From the NCBI GenBank assembly GCA_036768485.1, contig JAVLUZ010000154.1, positions 23,284,685 to 23,348,684 of the forward strand: a DNA stretch of 64,000 nt. The letters run 5' to 3'. The position numbers were made by a program, and so were the translations under genes. Under the pieces are notes generated by a model. That model was not told the origin of the DNA. It did no database searches and saw only the letters and a program-made list of their open reading frames with translations. Shown here one piece after another: positions 11,695 to 23,144 of the stretch. Numbering within the stretch: position 1 is the stretch's first letter; every line of letters begins with the position of its first letter. The DNA is from Mermis nigrescens (Eukaryota > Nematoda > Enoplea > Mermithida > Mermithidae).

Positions 11695-12460
11695 GTTTTT
11701 TTGTACTCGGCAAAAATTGTTCCCGATGTACAAAGACTTTTCGGGACCGTCTTTGCACATGTACAAAGATTTTTAGGAAGACAAAAATTGCAAAACAGTC
11801 TGAAACTCGCAAAAATTCTGGGCGCTTCGCGCCGAAATAAATAATTGTGTGTTCTATATATCTTTATGATGGTAGAAATTGCATTTCAAAAGGAAAAATG
11901 TCAACTTTTTCAGCGCTTCGCGCCGTTTTAAGACGATTTTTAGTGATTTTTGTCCTGTAGAGACCCAGAAATTAGCTGAGATACACTACCAAAAGTCGAA
12001 CTACACTGTTTGTAACACACTTTAATCGCCACTCTACCATATTATAGTACCCAAAAATTGGTGTGTACAAAATGTACAAAGATTTTTGGGAAGACAAAAA
12101 CTGTAAAAAGGTGTAAAATCACCAAAAATTTTCGGCGCGTCGCGCCGAAATGAGTAATTGTTTGTCCTTTGTATCTTTAAAATGGCAGAATTTGTATTTG
12201 CAATGGAAGCATGTCAAATTTTTCGGCGCTTCGCGTCGTTTTGAGACAATTTGTCGTGATTTTTGGCGTCAGAAACCCAGAAATTAGCTAAAATACACTA
12301 CCAAAGATCGAAAACCCTGTTTTACCTTCACTAAGATCGCTACTGTACTATATTATCGAACACAAAAATTTGCGTGTAAAAAATGTACAAAGACCAGTGG
12401 GAACCATCTTTGTACATGTACAAATGGACCTTGTACAAAAAAACACTGTGTCCTTTGCTG
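11695..12460 (+). mobile_element. Two head-to-tail family-D MITE modules
   Basis: Each module runs from TGTACAAAG-type palindromes to a GGCGCTTCGCGCC-type hairpin pair and then GACCCAGAAATTAGCT and TGTACAAAATGTACAAAG. The first covers about 11695-12085 and the second about 12085-12460. They are inverted relative to the copies at 7950 and 14068. No coding capacity is seen. Confidence 0.6.
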
Positions 12461-12571
12461 TCTCCCGAAATAGAGAACGAGGGTGATTTTTTGCATAGTT
12501 TTCGGGGCGCAATCGACAATAAATAATAATATACATATTTCAATGAAAAAATGTGACACTAAATATTGTCT

Positions 12572-12807
12572 AGTTCACGAAGGTTTGTGCGTGAGAATCA
12601 AGTTTTAGCACTCAAGCGAATGGCTACAAAAGTAGCTTCTAGGCTTCCTACAGTAATACGATTTTGCATAGCAAAACTTCATGGCTCATCAATTGCCATA
12701 CGCAGTGTCATGTTTGCTGCTTCAGTTTAAAGCGCTTTTGTAATCGATTAATGATGGCCGAAAAGTTTAATTCATCCCCAAGGTTCGTGAAATAGACTAT
12801 ATATCCT
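12572..12807 (+). mobile_element. MULE-type MITE, second copy
   Basis: The ends GTTCACGAAGGTTTGTGCG and CCAAGGTTCGTGAAATAGAC are inverted copies with mismatches. The interior matches the element at 27803 (ATGGCTACAAAAGTAGCTTC and GCATAGCAAAACTTCATGG). No clean 9-bp duplication survives. Confidence 0.6.
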
Positions 12808-12869
12808 GGATTTTAAAGATTTCATTCTCCAAGATATTAACTTTCTTGCGTTTTTTTATTGAATGGTAA

Positions 12870-13232
12870 ACAGTTGAAAAAACGGTCGAGTAACATAACT
12901 TTACATGTATTAGCGGAAAAAAGTGCATCCGAAAACGTTATTTAATTATTGATTGCTGAAATAGCTGATCAATTTTCATTGATTTAAATTTCTTCAGTTC
13001 TATTTGCTATTCGACTGCTTTTGTAATCTATTTACTATGTAGCGAAAAGCTATGTACGATAATACCGTATATATTATTCAGTAATTTGTCATATATTTTT
13101 TTGACTCCAGTCGTATTTTATTTTCGAAAGTTTTTTTAATAAAATATTTATTATAAACAGGAGATATTTCCTGATTTCGAAAGCACAAATTTTGAAAAGC
13201 ATTTCAGTCAGATGCCATTTAGTAAATAGGTA
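12870..13232. other. AT-rich spacer without gene
   Basis: No coding frame, transposon end or tandem repeat could be recognised in this stretch of the long intron. Confidence 0.4.
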
Positions 13233-13240
13233 GTAGGTAC

Positions 13241-13635
13241 GTACATTATCTTGGGGGATTAGGAGTTTTTACTCCCTCCCCAGAAAAATTTTAACTGCCC
13301 CCCCCCCAAGAAATTTAGTTCACCTCCCTTCCAGAATTCGCGATTTTTCGAAATTCACGGAACTTTTCTACAAAGTCGTAGAAAAAGTGCTTTTTAAGCG
13401 TTTTTAGCTATATATTCGCTCAAAAATGTGGAATTTTCGGTGCTTCGCGCCATATACACATTTTTTACCATATTGTGTTCAATTGGTTCGACTTTTTCGA
13501 TTTTTTTGGAATTGTCCTTTTGTTTTTATGCTCGGGAAAGGTAGAGCATTGTCAAAAACGCCGTAAAACGGTGTTTTGACGCGTGCCCACACTTGAAAAT
13601 CCCTCCCTCAGAATCTCCATGCTGTGTATGTCTGG
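13241..13635 (-). mobile_element. Family-C MITE, target GTAGGTAC
   Basis: Exact octamers GTAGGTAC lie at 13233-13240 and 13636-13643. Read on the minus strand it starts CAGACATACACAGCATGG, which matches the family-C start at 22364. It contains a degraded hairpin (GTGCTTCGCGCC at about 13440) and C-rich ends. The right-hand duplication is also the left duplication of the hAT element that follows. Confidence 0.7.
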
Positions 13636-13936
13636 GTAGGTACTAGGGATGTTCCGGTTCCAGGTTTTTCAAAAAAATCGGTTCCGGTTCTTTGAAAACA
13701 ATAATTTCGGTTCCGGTTCCGGTTTCGGTTCTTGCGTAAGTTGGAACCGTCGGTTCCGGTTCTCGGTTCCTGTGTTAAAGTATATACGCTCTTGATAGCT
13801 TGACTTCACCGGAACATGTGACGTTGTAATCGAAAGATAAATTATTCAGGAAGTCGTTTCTATCTGGCAACTAAACGTTCAAATAAGTTTTACGTCTAGT
13901 TGACAATTTACTTAAAAATCACTGAGTATTATCTAT

Positions 13937-15283
13937 GTGTTTCTTAATTGGAGGCTTGTACGAAATCAGAAATGCTTAATTCATGACGAAGATCTGCTGC
14001 AATGGTGGAAAGAGAAGTCGAAGAATTTTCCGATTCTCGCGTTTATAGCTAAGCAGTATCTTGCAGCCAGTGGCGGATCTAGGATTTTCCTAAAGGGGGC
14101 AATATTCCAACTTTTCCAAAAACGGTCGAAAATAGGTCCAAAAATTTGCCCTTAACGCGCGAAACAGCGTTTTTTTCGGCGTTTTGCAATGTATACTTTT
14201 ACATTAAATCACTTTTGACGCAATATTTTTTTCTTGAAATTTTAAAATTTTCGACAATTTTGTGCTAAAAATCACTAAAATTCTTTGACTTCATCAGAAT
14301 TCTGGCGTGAAGCAGTCTTTTTTGTACAAGGTCCGTTTGACATGTACAAAGATGATCCCTAAAAGTCTTTGTACATTGTGTACACTCAAATTTTTGGGTA
14401 CTATAATATGATACAGTAGCGATTTTAGTGTGGTAAAAACAGAGATGTTCGACTTTTGGTAGTGTATTTCAGCTAATTTATGGGTCTCTAAGGGCAAAAA
14501 TCACTGAGAATCGTCTTAAAACGGCGCGAAGCGCCTTAAAATTTGACATTTTTCCTTTCGAAATGCAGTTTCTGCCATTATAAAGATAAATAGAGCACAC
14601 AATCAGTCATTTCGACGCGAAGCGCCGTAAATTTCTGCGAATTTTAGACCTTTTTAGTAATTTTTGTCTCCAAAAATCTTCGTACATGTACAAAGACGGT
14701 CCCGAAAAGTCTTTGCACATCGGGAAAAATCTTTGCCGAATACAAAAAACCGTGGCGCGAAGCGCTCGGAAATTTTTAGAGATTAAGACGCATAGACGTC
14801 AAGATGCATGATTTACAGCTTGATTTACTATATTTATAGCATTTTATGTGAAACATCGAAATTTTTAATTGAAAATAGAAGAAAACTATGCAAAAAATAG
14901 CTGTTTCTGCTGCTAAAATTGTTTTGAAACCTACATGAACAGAAAATGGCTTCCAGGTGGCCAAGAAAGTAAATAAATGTCATTAATAGGTATCATTCGG
15001 CGCGTAGCGCCGAAAAAATTTGGGAAATTATGGTCACTGAGGGCCAAAAAATAGTTGCAAATTGTATATCCATTCTTTATCTCGCCAAATATTTTTGGCA
15101 AATTGGGGCGGCCCCCCCGCCCTCTTAGATTTGCCCCTGCTTGCAGCGCCAGCTACAAGCGTTCCATCGGAACAGCTGTTCAGTTGCACTGAAATCATTT
15201 ACGACCCTCTCAAAAACAGGCTACATGGCGAAAAAACAGAACGACTGTTATTTTTAAAATATATTTACCCGGAACAATACTAA
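13937..15283 (+). pseudogene. hAT transposase C-terminal dimerisation region, split by a MITE
   Basis: The left part (to 14067) reads DLLQWWKEKSKNFPILAFIA, the right part (from 15148) reads PATSVPSEQLFSC and ends LLFLKYIYPEQY before a stop at 15281. Together these are the conserved hAT C-terminal dimerisation motifs (WW, then PATS-PSER-LFS, then the LLFLK helix). The family-D MITE at 14068-15139 plus its 8-bp duplication add 1080 bp, a multiple of three. The catalytic N-terminal and central regions are absent, so this is a remnant. It is not expected to have activity. Confidence 0.85.
14068..15139 (-). mobile_element. Complete family-D hAT MITE nested in the hAT transposase
   Basis: The ends CAGTGGCGGATCTAGG and AGATTTGCCCCTG are inverted copies, and the 8-bp target duplication CTTGCAGC is exact (14060-14067 and 15140-15147). 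It is 1072 bp and non-coding. The interior carries several GGCGCGAAGCGCC hairpins (14523, 14618, 14755, 15000) and CTTTGTACATGTACAAAG-type palindromes. It serves as the reference copy for the partial copies at 7950, 11695, 18600, 23240 and 36395. Confidence 0.88.
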
Positions 15284-15798
15284 GTTTTAGTCTGTAAACT
15301 TTTGGGTAATAATAGGTTGAATTGCTGCTTCATGTCTTCACTAAATTTTATGACGTTAGATTTTTAACTCTAATTTTAAAAAAACCGATAATCGACTCTA
15401 AAAAAGATGGGTTCCGGTTCTGGTTTTTAGAAAATGAAAAAATCGGTTCCGGTTCCGCTTCTTAGAATATCAAAAAATCGGTTCCGGTTCCGGTTCCAAA
15501 AAAATGGTCGGTTCCAGCCGGTTCCGGTTCCGGTTAACCGGCACATCCCTAGTAGGTACTGTATTCATTGTACTGATGCAATATTCCTCATGATGATTTA
15601 TTTTAGTCGTCTGGAAATAAATTTCAAAGTCAAAGCCAAATTTTTAAATAAGTATATATGGAGAAAATTTGACTAGCGAAGGATTTGCGAAGAAATTATT
15701 ATTAAGTACTTAATTGTCTCCATAGGATGAGATAATGTTTGTGAAAAATAGTCGAAACGGGCATATTTTGCTAGTGATGTAAATGCTCACAGTATGAT

Positions 15799-15935
15799 CA
15801 CACGCGGGCGTGTACGAGGGGGATTAAAACACCGCATCTGGCAGACCTCCAGAATTGAATTTTTACCACGCTTTTTGGATTTTCGCAGGTTTTACACCGA
15901 TTAGACCCCCAGAATTTGAATGCTGCCCATGTATG
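15799..15935 (-). mobile_element. Short family-A hAT MITE, target AGTATGAT
   Basis: The ends CACACGCGGGCG and GCTGCCCATGTATG are inverted copies. The octamer AGTATGAT is exact on both sides (15791-15798 and 15936-15943). At 137 bp it is an internally deleted copy. Confidence 0.8.
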
Positions 15936-16197
15936 AGTATGATGATGCTGCATAGTAAAGATGTTTGATACAAAAATGTGTGTTGTTTGTCGAGAATGTC
16001 AAGTTTCTGCGAGTAGTTTAATTTTAAGTCGGTGTTATTGGTTTGTAAATACGAAATACGAGGACAAAAATGGTGTCAGGAGTTTAATTAAGTGGCCCGG
16101 TCAACGCAGTCGCTTTGAACAAATTTCAATTAATCTTCACACACGCACACTGGGGGTATGGGTATATCCCCTGCCACAACTACTGATAGGCATACCC

Positions 16198-17432
16198 AGT
16201 GAGCGACCAGGTACCCGGGCCCGGCCAGTCAGGGCAGGCCCGGGCCCGGCTGATAAGGCCCTGGGCCGGATTAAAAACATAGTTTTAAAACTTTTACTTG
16301 ATTGGTACCATCATGTTAGCGAAATTGGTTTCTGAAAATGGATTAAAACTGCTAGTGCAGACTATTTTGGGCCTTTTTGTACACATCTGATCATCGTAAT
16401 ATCCTCCTAGCTCTACACATCGAGTTCATATTTACTTTTTATTTCAGCACTTCTGTGTTTTTATGCGTCATTTCACCATGAATTACTGCAGTGCAGCCCA
16501 GCTAAGAGTGATATGTATTTATAAATGTAAATACTGTGCAGCATGAATAGTGATCGATCGTTGCAGTATATGTATCAGGTGATGGCACTGCAAAGGTTTA
16601 TAACCAAAAACTTTTTATCAAGTCGCGGAACTGCAGTAGGAGTCAGGTAAGGTTTAAGATTTATTATAATTCGATAAGATTTCTGTCACACTCAATCACA
16701 AACTAAAATTATTCTAGGACATCTATTACTCAATTTAGTAGCTAGCCATATTCTCACGTTTCCTGCCATGAAACATTTACTGCAAGTTCTTTACAGAATT
16801 GTGCTGACCGCAGGCATCAGTGGATCTATAATTTGTTAGAATATCAAGTCGAAATTGCAGGATGCAGCAGGAATTAGCTGATTTAATGAGTGCTTAATAT
16901 TTATTTTGCCTTTTTATGACAATGTAACATAAAACAGCGCTTAAAATTCGGATAGTCCAAGCAAAAAACGCTAGAATCACTCAAATTAAGCCGCTGGATC
17001 CTTTTTAATCATGCACGATGGAATAAAATTTGCTGAGAAAATGAATTTTCTTATAATTACTTTGATGTCTGTGGAAACCGAAGCTGCTTGTTTGTGTCAA
17101 AAATACTGCTTATGAAAAATGAATTTAATTATTCTTTAAGCTGCAGTCAAGATCATGGATGGTGAAAAATGGTCGCAATCCTTAGCATCGATCGATCACC
17201 TGGCGTATAGCTAATCTGAATTTAATTTTAAAATATATACTTAAATAAACTCTTCTGCTGAATTTAATTTTAGAAATATATACATAAATGGCATACTCTT
17301 ATAATTGAGCATTATCTTGCCATTATGATAATATCTTGTTGTCATAACCTAACTTGAATCTTTAACTCAAATTTATTTCAAAATTTTGCAGGTATTTTTG
17401 TCTTACTATATCTGTCTAAACTTGGTATATAT

Positions 17433-17481
<49 letters not shown>

Positions 17482-17625
17482 TATTGATGTTTATACTAAT
17501 TATACACATGTATACAGGCTATACGTAAACATAAAGTCGTCAGACCTTAATATAAACCTATATTAGGTATATATCTATGCACATATGTAAGCCCGGGCCC
17601 GGTGTTTTTGAGCCCGGTCGATCAC
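16198..17625. mobile_element. Probable non-autonomous hAT element
   Basis: The left end CAGTGAGCGACCAGG and the right end CCGGTCGATCACTG are near-perfect inverted repeats, each followed inward by GCCCGGGCCCGG clusters. The flanks contain GGCATACC on both sides, but the right copy is displaced by seven bases, so the duplication is not clean. The interior is AT-rich without a transposase. It includes the (TA)n tract at 17437. Confidence 0.6.
17437..17477. repeat. (TA)n microsatellite
   Basis: About 20 uninterrupted TA dinucleotides. Confidence 0.95.
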
Positions 17626-18599
17626 TGGGCAATGGGCATACCCCCTCAGGCTATTTGCGGCCCAAAACCTACTGCTGGAATTATGAAAGAGCGCCAAACG
17701 ATGCCCAGCAGTATAATCTGAAGTATTTTTCAAGTAGTAGTTTGTCCATTCATTCATTCAGACTTTTTTGTCCATTATTCTGTCCATATTTGATAGTCGA
17801 AGTCATTCCATTCGTCCTTATGATCATTAATCACGAATATTCAAAAAGAAAGAAGAGTAAAATATAAGGAGTTGAAGCATTTTTACGGGTTGTGACCAAT
17901 GATCGGACCGAGGGTACTTTTTGGACCCTCGGCCGAGGCCGAGGCGACTTGAAATCCTTGCCTCGGCCGAGGCCGAGGGTAGTGCCGAGGGTCAAGCTTA
18001 TATACCTATACCCATAAATAGTACTCTTAGAATATTTTGTATGCACATGAGCTAAAGAATAATCGTAATATTAAACACTTCATCGAATGTCAAACAATTC
18101 ATTTTTATTTTCAATAATAGGAGATTAAATGCGTGAAGGATTTATTGAATAAAGTCAGCAGCATGAAAGCATACTTAATTTACCAAGTTGCCGTTGATGA
18201 AGACCTGGAAAAGTTGATAAAAAATATGGCTGAACAAGCACTTTAAAACTTTTATTACTATAAGTAAGAAAACAGTGTCGAAGAAATAAACGAACAAACG
18301 AAATAAGCTAAGTAAAGACAGAACTGTAGCCATTGTTGTGCTCGCTTTTGCAGTAATGCATGTTTAAACACGCTTTTTCGGTCATCCAATTCTGGTGTGG
18401 CAGGTAATATGACGGAAACTGCACTGTACCTTCCGATCATAGTTTCCCAAGGTCCAGAGTTGAGGGAAGGGTGAAATCCCAAAATGGAGGACCAGTAAAT
18501 TAAGTAGTGTCTTTGTATGAGCGAACAAATTTTTGTAGATTTTTTATATAAATATATTTTTAAACATACACATTTTTACATACTGCCAGTGTGTGACCT

Positions 18600-19020
18600 G
18601 CAACCGGCATGCAGTCCTAAACAGTGTTTTTCTGTGCAAGATACCTTTTTGCGTGTACCTAGATGGTATCCAAAAGTCTTTGAACATTTTGTACCTGCAA
18701 ATTTTTGTGTACTATTATAGTATGGTACAGTAGCGATTTAGTGTGGTAAAACAGGGTTTTTTGACCTTTGGTAGTGTATCTTAGCTAATTCCTGGGTTTC
18801 TGAATATTTGACATTTTTCCATTCTAAATGCAAATTCTACTATTTTAAAGATATATAGGACGGACAATTACTGATGCGCCGAAAATTTTCGGAAATTTTA
18901 CACCTTTTTACAGTTTTTTAAGGTCCAAAAATCTTTGTACATGTACAAAGACGGTCCTGAAAAAGATTCTTTACATTATGAAAAATCTTTGCCAAATGCA
19001 AAAAACCGTGGCCCTAAATG
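18600..19020 (-). mobile_element. Partial family-D MITE
   Basis: The order TTTGTGTACTATTATAG, GTGTGGTAAAACAGGG, TAGTGTATCTTAGCTAATT, TCTTTGTACATGTACAAAG, GCAAAAAACCGTGG follows the reference copy at 14068. The GGCGC hairpins are largely decayed here. No ends are visible. Confidence 0.6.
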
Positions 19021-19428
19021 TGATAATTCGGCTTGAATTTAGTTGATAATATTAGCCGCGCCGAAATTTTTATCAGCTTTTGATGAAATTTACACATAAA
19101 ACTCGACTGAGAAAGCTAAGACAACTTGTACTTCAAATGTAATAAGCACTACTGTGCTTAGAAATCCAATGCAACATCAGGATAAATTAGTCAATTTTAT
19201 CTTTGAACGGCAAAAAAGTGCAAAGTTATTAAATAGTACTTATTTTGCATAAAATTTTTAAAAACAGTATAAATAGATACAAGAGATATTTAAATCTGCA
19301 TAAAGATGCCTAGATTACACAAAAATTGATTTTGGAGTGCTATTTCCCCTGCTTCAATCTAAATACAGTATATTAGCGATATTTTGCGCGAAGCGCCGAA
19401 AAATTTTTTGAAATTTCCTAAAATATAT

Positions 19429-19794
19429 TGAAAAACGATATAATCAATATCACTTTGTCCAAGAAAGTATTTTAACATTGTATAAAAATGGCTCCGAAAA
19501 AAATGCACGAGCGGAAATTGATTTTTGGCAAAACCTGCATTTATTGGCCATTTTTAGGTGCGTTTTTGCGATTTTCGGCCGAAAATTCGTGATCATTTAC
19601 CCCCACTCCACTGAAAAACGATATAATTAATATCACTTTGTCCAAGAAAATATTTTAACATTGTATAAAAATGGCTCCAAAAAAATGCACGAGCCGAAAT
19701 TGATTTTTGCAAAACCTGCATTTATTGCCCATTTTTAGGTGCGTTTTTGCGATTTTCGGCCGAAAATTCGTGATCATTCACCCCCTCTCCCATA
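19429..19794. repeat. Tandem duplication of a 183-bp unit
   Basis: Two adjacent copies share AAAACGATATAAT, CACTTTGTCCAAGAAA, TTTTGCGATTTTCGGCC and GAAAATTCGTGATCAT with few differences. It lies inside the hAT element at 17897. Confidence 0.85.
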
Positions 19795-20642
19795 AAAATG
19801 GCCGAAAACCATACGTGTAACAGGGTTGGTTCGGGGAATTCCCCATCCACCCAGGGTTGGACGTTTTCCCCACACCCTTACCTCCAATTTCAGAAAATTT
19901 TGACCCACCCTCCCCATTGTTGGCGAAAATTTGCGCTCTGTTGGCTGTTTTTAAGTGCTTTTGCCATTTTTGACATAGAATTAGAGTCCCTGATCCCCCC
20001 TCCTTCTAAAAATGGTCAGGTACCCCTACCCGAAATTTCAAGCCGTTACATGTATGCCGAGGAGCCCCTCCCGAAAATTTTGAGCCGTTGCATGCATGTT
20101 TTATAGTGATAGTTAGTCTATTCACTCTTGCTTACATTCAAAGATACTGTATCACTTCGTGAAATTCTAATAGTTAGCTGCACTTTTGCCACAGTAAAAA
20201 TTAGCTTCAAAAATTATTCGAACGGTTTTCACCAAAAATCGTCTGACAGTGACTTGAGTCTTGTACCCTGAGAGGAGGGTAATAACCCTCCCTCACCCCC
20301 CACCCCCCTTGGGAATGCGTGTTTCCGATCCATGTAGCGAGCATGAGAATTAAAACTTAGTCATCACATGAATAATAAATTGGCACTTTGCTGTATGTAA
20401 TTTGGTGTAACTGGGTACGCGACTGAAGCCATAAGAAAAGTCTATAGGTAAAAAATAGCCTGTGTACTGCAGATGCATTCTAAATAGTTAATATTAAACG
20501 GATATATTAAACTTTTTCAAATTTGATTTTAACCCTCGGCGCCTCGGCACTTTTCAGCTTCGCCCTCGGCGCCGAGGCCGAGGCTCCAAAAAACGCCGAG
20601 AATTGCCGAGGCCGAGGCCTCGGTCCGATCACTGGATGTGAC

Positions 20643-20887
20643 CATAGGTGTGCAGCACCGAAATTCAAGAGGGGGGGGGGTGAAAAAATTTTCAAAGGTC
20701 AAAAAATGGTCTTAAAAGCGGTCGTATGGCGAAAAAACACTATTTTTCGACGTTTCTCATCGAGCACTATCCAATGGCATCAAAAAATCGCTAAAAAGCA
20801 AAAAAAATTTCAAAATTTGAATTCTGGGGGTATTTCAACTTCTGAGGGGGTGCATACCCTCTCAAACCCCCTCCACGCCCATGTGTG
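20643..20887 (+). mobile_element. Family-A hAT MITE (first of a head-to-head pair)
   Basis: The ends CATAGGTGTGCAGC and GCCCATGTGTG sit between GATGTGAC (20635-20642) and GTTGTGAC (20888-20895). The left octamer is the right duplication of the hAT element next door. Interior as in other family-A copies, including a G-run. Confidence 0.8.
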
Positions 20888-20895
20888 GTTGTGAC

Positions 20896-21157
20896 CACAC
20901 CTGGGCGTGGGGGGATTTGGGGGGGTATGCACCCCCCAGAAACCAAAATACCCCCCAGAAATCAAAATACCCCCCCCAGAATTCAATTTTTGAAAAATTT
21001 TTTCCGTTTTTTCGCAATTTTTTGATGCCAATGGATAGTGCTTGATGAGAAGCGTCGAAAAATGGTGTTTTATTGCCCTACCACCATTTTTAAGGCCATT
21101 TTTTGACTTTCAAAAAATCTTGCACCCCCCCCAGAATTTTTTTGCTGCCCACGTATG
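20896..21157 (-). mobile_element. Family-A hAT MITE (second, inverted)
   Basis: The ends CACACCTGGGCG and GCTGCCCACGTATG are flanked exactly by GTTGTGAC (20888-20895 and 21158-21165). It lies in the opposite orientation to the adjacent copy and shares a target octamer with it. Confidence 0.85.
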
Positions 21158-21511
21158 GTTGTGACCCCAGGGGGTAAGGAACCATCAAAATATCTGAAAA
21201 TATCAACATAAACTCATCGTTTAAGTGTCATAATTAGCCATAAAAATTAATCATTAAACCCCTATTCCCTCACGAGGAAACTCGGTTCACCCCTCCCAGA
21301 ACTTTTGACTATGTGCATGAATGATCTTCTTTAATTTTCAAAATCGCTGACATTTAAAGCGCTCTCCTATTCGTTCGCATTTTATGAATGGAATCGCAAT
21401 ATTTTTTCATAAGCATGCAAAATGTTTTTTAGTCATCTCCATTTTATTTTTGTAGTGAAATTCGAATAGCTAGCTCATGCTATATGAATATAAACATGCC
21501 TTCCTTTCCAG

Positions 21512-21917
21512 ATTTACGCGCACGAAATGAAAAACGGAACCTCTTCGCTGATGAAACACAAATGCTTATCAGAGGCGTCTGAGGAAAACAAAAACGGAGC
21601 GTTAGGCGATAGTAGCGGCAAACTAGGTCTATTTCACGATGATGACGTCAGTGATAGCGGCAAGATTGTCGAATCATTCGACCCTGATAATTATGATAAT
21701 GGCGAAGATGAAGACGATGAACAAGCCGAAATGGCATGCCTAAACGATTTGCGTTCGAAAATGACGGCGAACGATCGTTTACATTCCTTGGATGACCGTA
21801 TGCCAGTGTTCAAGGGTAGTTTAAAACGCAAGGCCTCCAAAAATCAACCACATAAAATAAAACTCACAAAAACTGATGACGACGATGGCCAGTCGGGATT
21901 AGACACGGATTATGCAG
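21512..21917 (+). CDS. BED zinc-finger protein, exon 2
   Basis: This opens at acceptor TTCCTTTCCAG and reads in phase 0 as IYAHEMKNGTSSLMKHKC, the classical second half of a BED finger. The H and C of the HKC end would complete the zinc site begun by CRSC in exon 1. Then comes a long acidic linker (for example NGEDEDDEQAE) and a lysine-rich patch (LKRKASKNQPHKIKL) that could serve as a nuclear localisation signal. The exon closes at donor GCAG-GTAATT, phase 1. An ATG at 21527 could start a shorter product but would leave half a finger. The C-terminal exon at 28572 has the matching phase. Confidence 0.7.
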
Positions 21918-21924
21918 GTAATTT

Positions 21925-22059
21925 GTACGTGCTTTATATCACGATGTAAATCTGTGGAATTCGCTTCCAAATGATGTTGTAAATTCACCTAGCCTGGAAA
22001 TTTTTAAACGCAAACTCAATACTTTCGATCTGTCTATTATTTTAAACGGGCGTGCGTAA
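21925..22059 (+). pseudogene. 5'-truncated non-LTR retrotransposon tail (CR1/jockey-type RT C-terminus)
   Basis: Forty-four codons read NLWNSLPNDVVNSPSLEIFK and KRKLNTFDL before a TAA at 22057. This is the conserved C-terminal signature of many non-LTR reverse transcriptases (LWNSLP-VV-S-SL-FK-LD). It begins abruptly eight bases after the exon-2 donor of the BED gene, as expected for a 5'-truncated insertion, and may continue as 3' UTR to about 22310. Confidence 0.7.
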
Positions 22060-22363
22060 GTTGTCACTTTTGTGACTGCGTGTCCCTATTGCTAACGTTA
22101 TAGTCGTATATATGTTGTCATGTGTGTCATTTAAAAACTCGTCGTCTTTTTTATCGAAAGTTGCATACTCTTTTGTATTTGTGTTTTTTACCGGACGTTG
22201 CAATAATTGCTTTGATTTTATTTGGAGTTCCGTTCAACTTCTACATTTAAATTTGCGATTTTACAACCCTTTTAGCTTTTCTATCTTTCCCTTCTTTTTC
22301 ACTTGAAGTGCTTGTTCGAATTTCCTCCCATCTCCACTTTAGCGAATTTCGGCACGTCGTAGA

Positions 22364-22720
22364 CAGACATGCACAGCATAAGAATTCTTGGGGTGGCTGG
22401 GTGAAATTTTAAAATGCATTCGTGGGCTCAAAAACGGTACATACGCGTCAAAAACTTCATTGTCGACTTTTCTTACGATGCTCATCTTTATTGAGCGTAT
22501 AAACAAAAAAATTTCGAGAAATATCAGACAAATAGTCAAAAATGAGGAAAGTTTGACACTTTTGAGCAAACAGATATCTAAAAAGTTTAAACGGCACCTT
22601 TCCTTCGAATTTTGTAGAAATTTTTGGGAAATCGCAAATTACGGCGGGGGGTAAACAAATTTTTGAGTGGGTGGGGTGATATATTTTCTGGGGGTTGAAA
22701 ATTCCCCCGGATCATGTATG
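22364..22720 (+). mobile_element. Family-C MITE copy
   Basis: It starts CAGACATGCACAGCATAAG and ends GGATCATGTATG. The interior ACGCGTCAAAAACTTCATTG parallels the copy at 9035. No exact 8-bp duplication could be confirmed. Confidence 0.6.
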
Positions 22721-22854
22721 AATTATAATCGTAGGGCATTGAAATGCACTAACACATGCTCGCTATTCTACGCGTTGTTCATTTGTACTTAATATCAATC
22801 ATTAATCCGAATAGCCAGGTCAAACTTCTTCTGCTGCTATAATCGCGTGATTAT

Positions 22855-22887
22855 TAATATTATTATTATTATCGTTATTATTATTAA

Positions 22888-22931
<44 letters not shown>
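22855..22931. repeat. (ATT)n microsatellite
   Basis: About 25 ATT units with a few interruptions. Confidence 0.9.
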
Positions 22932-23144
22932 TATTGTCCACATTATCCCTGTAACTGAGTCGGCACATCGCAGCATTTTAGCTCAAAGGCGTACACAAGC
23001 ACATAGAGTGGGGTACCCTTTTCCCTGAAGGGGGCGATTTTGAGCTGATGGAACGTTTTTTGCATCATTTTTGAGGTCAAAAACAGTAAAAACGTCAAAA
23101 TTTTTCCGGCGCTTTGCGCCAGATTAGTACTTTTCAGTACTCTG

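Larger units (their letters stand above)
13644..15551 (+). mobile_element. hAT transposon (deleted), target GTAGGTAC, interrupted by a MITE
   Basis: The ends TAGGGATGTTCCGG and CCGGCACATCCCTA are inverted copies. Subterminal GGTTCCGGTTC clusters lie at both ends. The octamer GTAGGTAC flanks it exactly (13636-13643 and 15552-15559). Only the C-terminal part of a transposase remains, so it is not autonomous. Without the nested element it would be about 828 bp. Confidence 0.88.
17897..20634. mobile_element. Non-autonomous hAT element, target GTTGTGAC/GATGTGAC
   Basis: The ends CAATGATCGGACCGAGG and CCTCGGTCCGATCACTG are inverted repeats with one mismatch. Inside each end lies a cluster of GCCGAGGCCGAGG repeats. 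The flanking octamers GTTGTGAC (17889-17896) and GATGTGAC (20635-20642) differ by one base. The 2.7-kb interior holds a family-D fragment (about 18600-19020), a tandem duplication (19429-19794) and no transposase. Confidence 0.82.
5887..21511 (+). other. Predicted 15.6-kb intron of the BED gene, packed with transposons
   Basis: It runs from donor GTGAGT to acceptor TTCCTTTCCAG. It contains several hAT elements, MITEs of four families, tandem duplications and one zinc-finger coding exon on the same strand (10581). The stretches not listed separately (for example 5950-6950, 7220-7900, 9430-10560 and 16330-17400) are AT-rich and show no gene or clear repeat structure. Confidence 0.6.
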
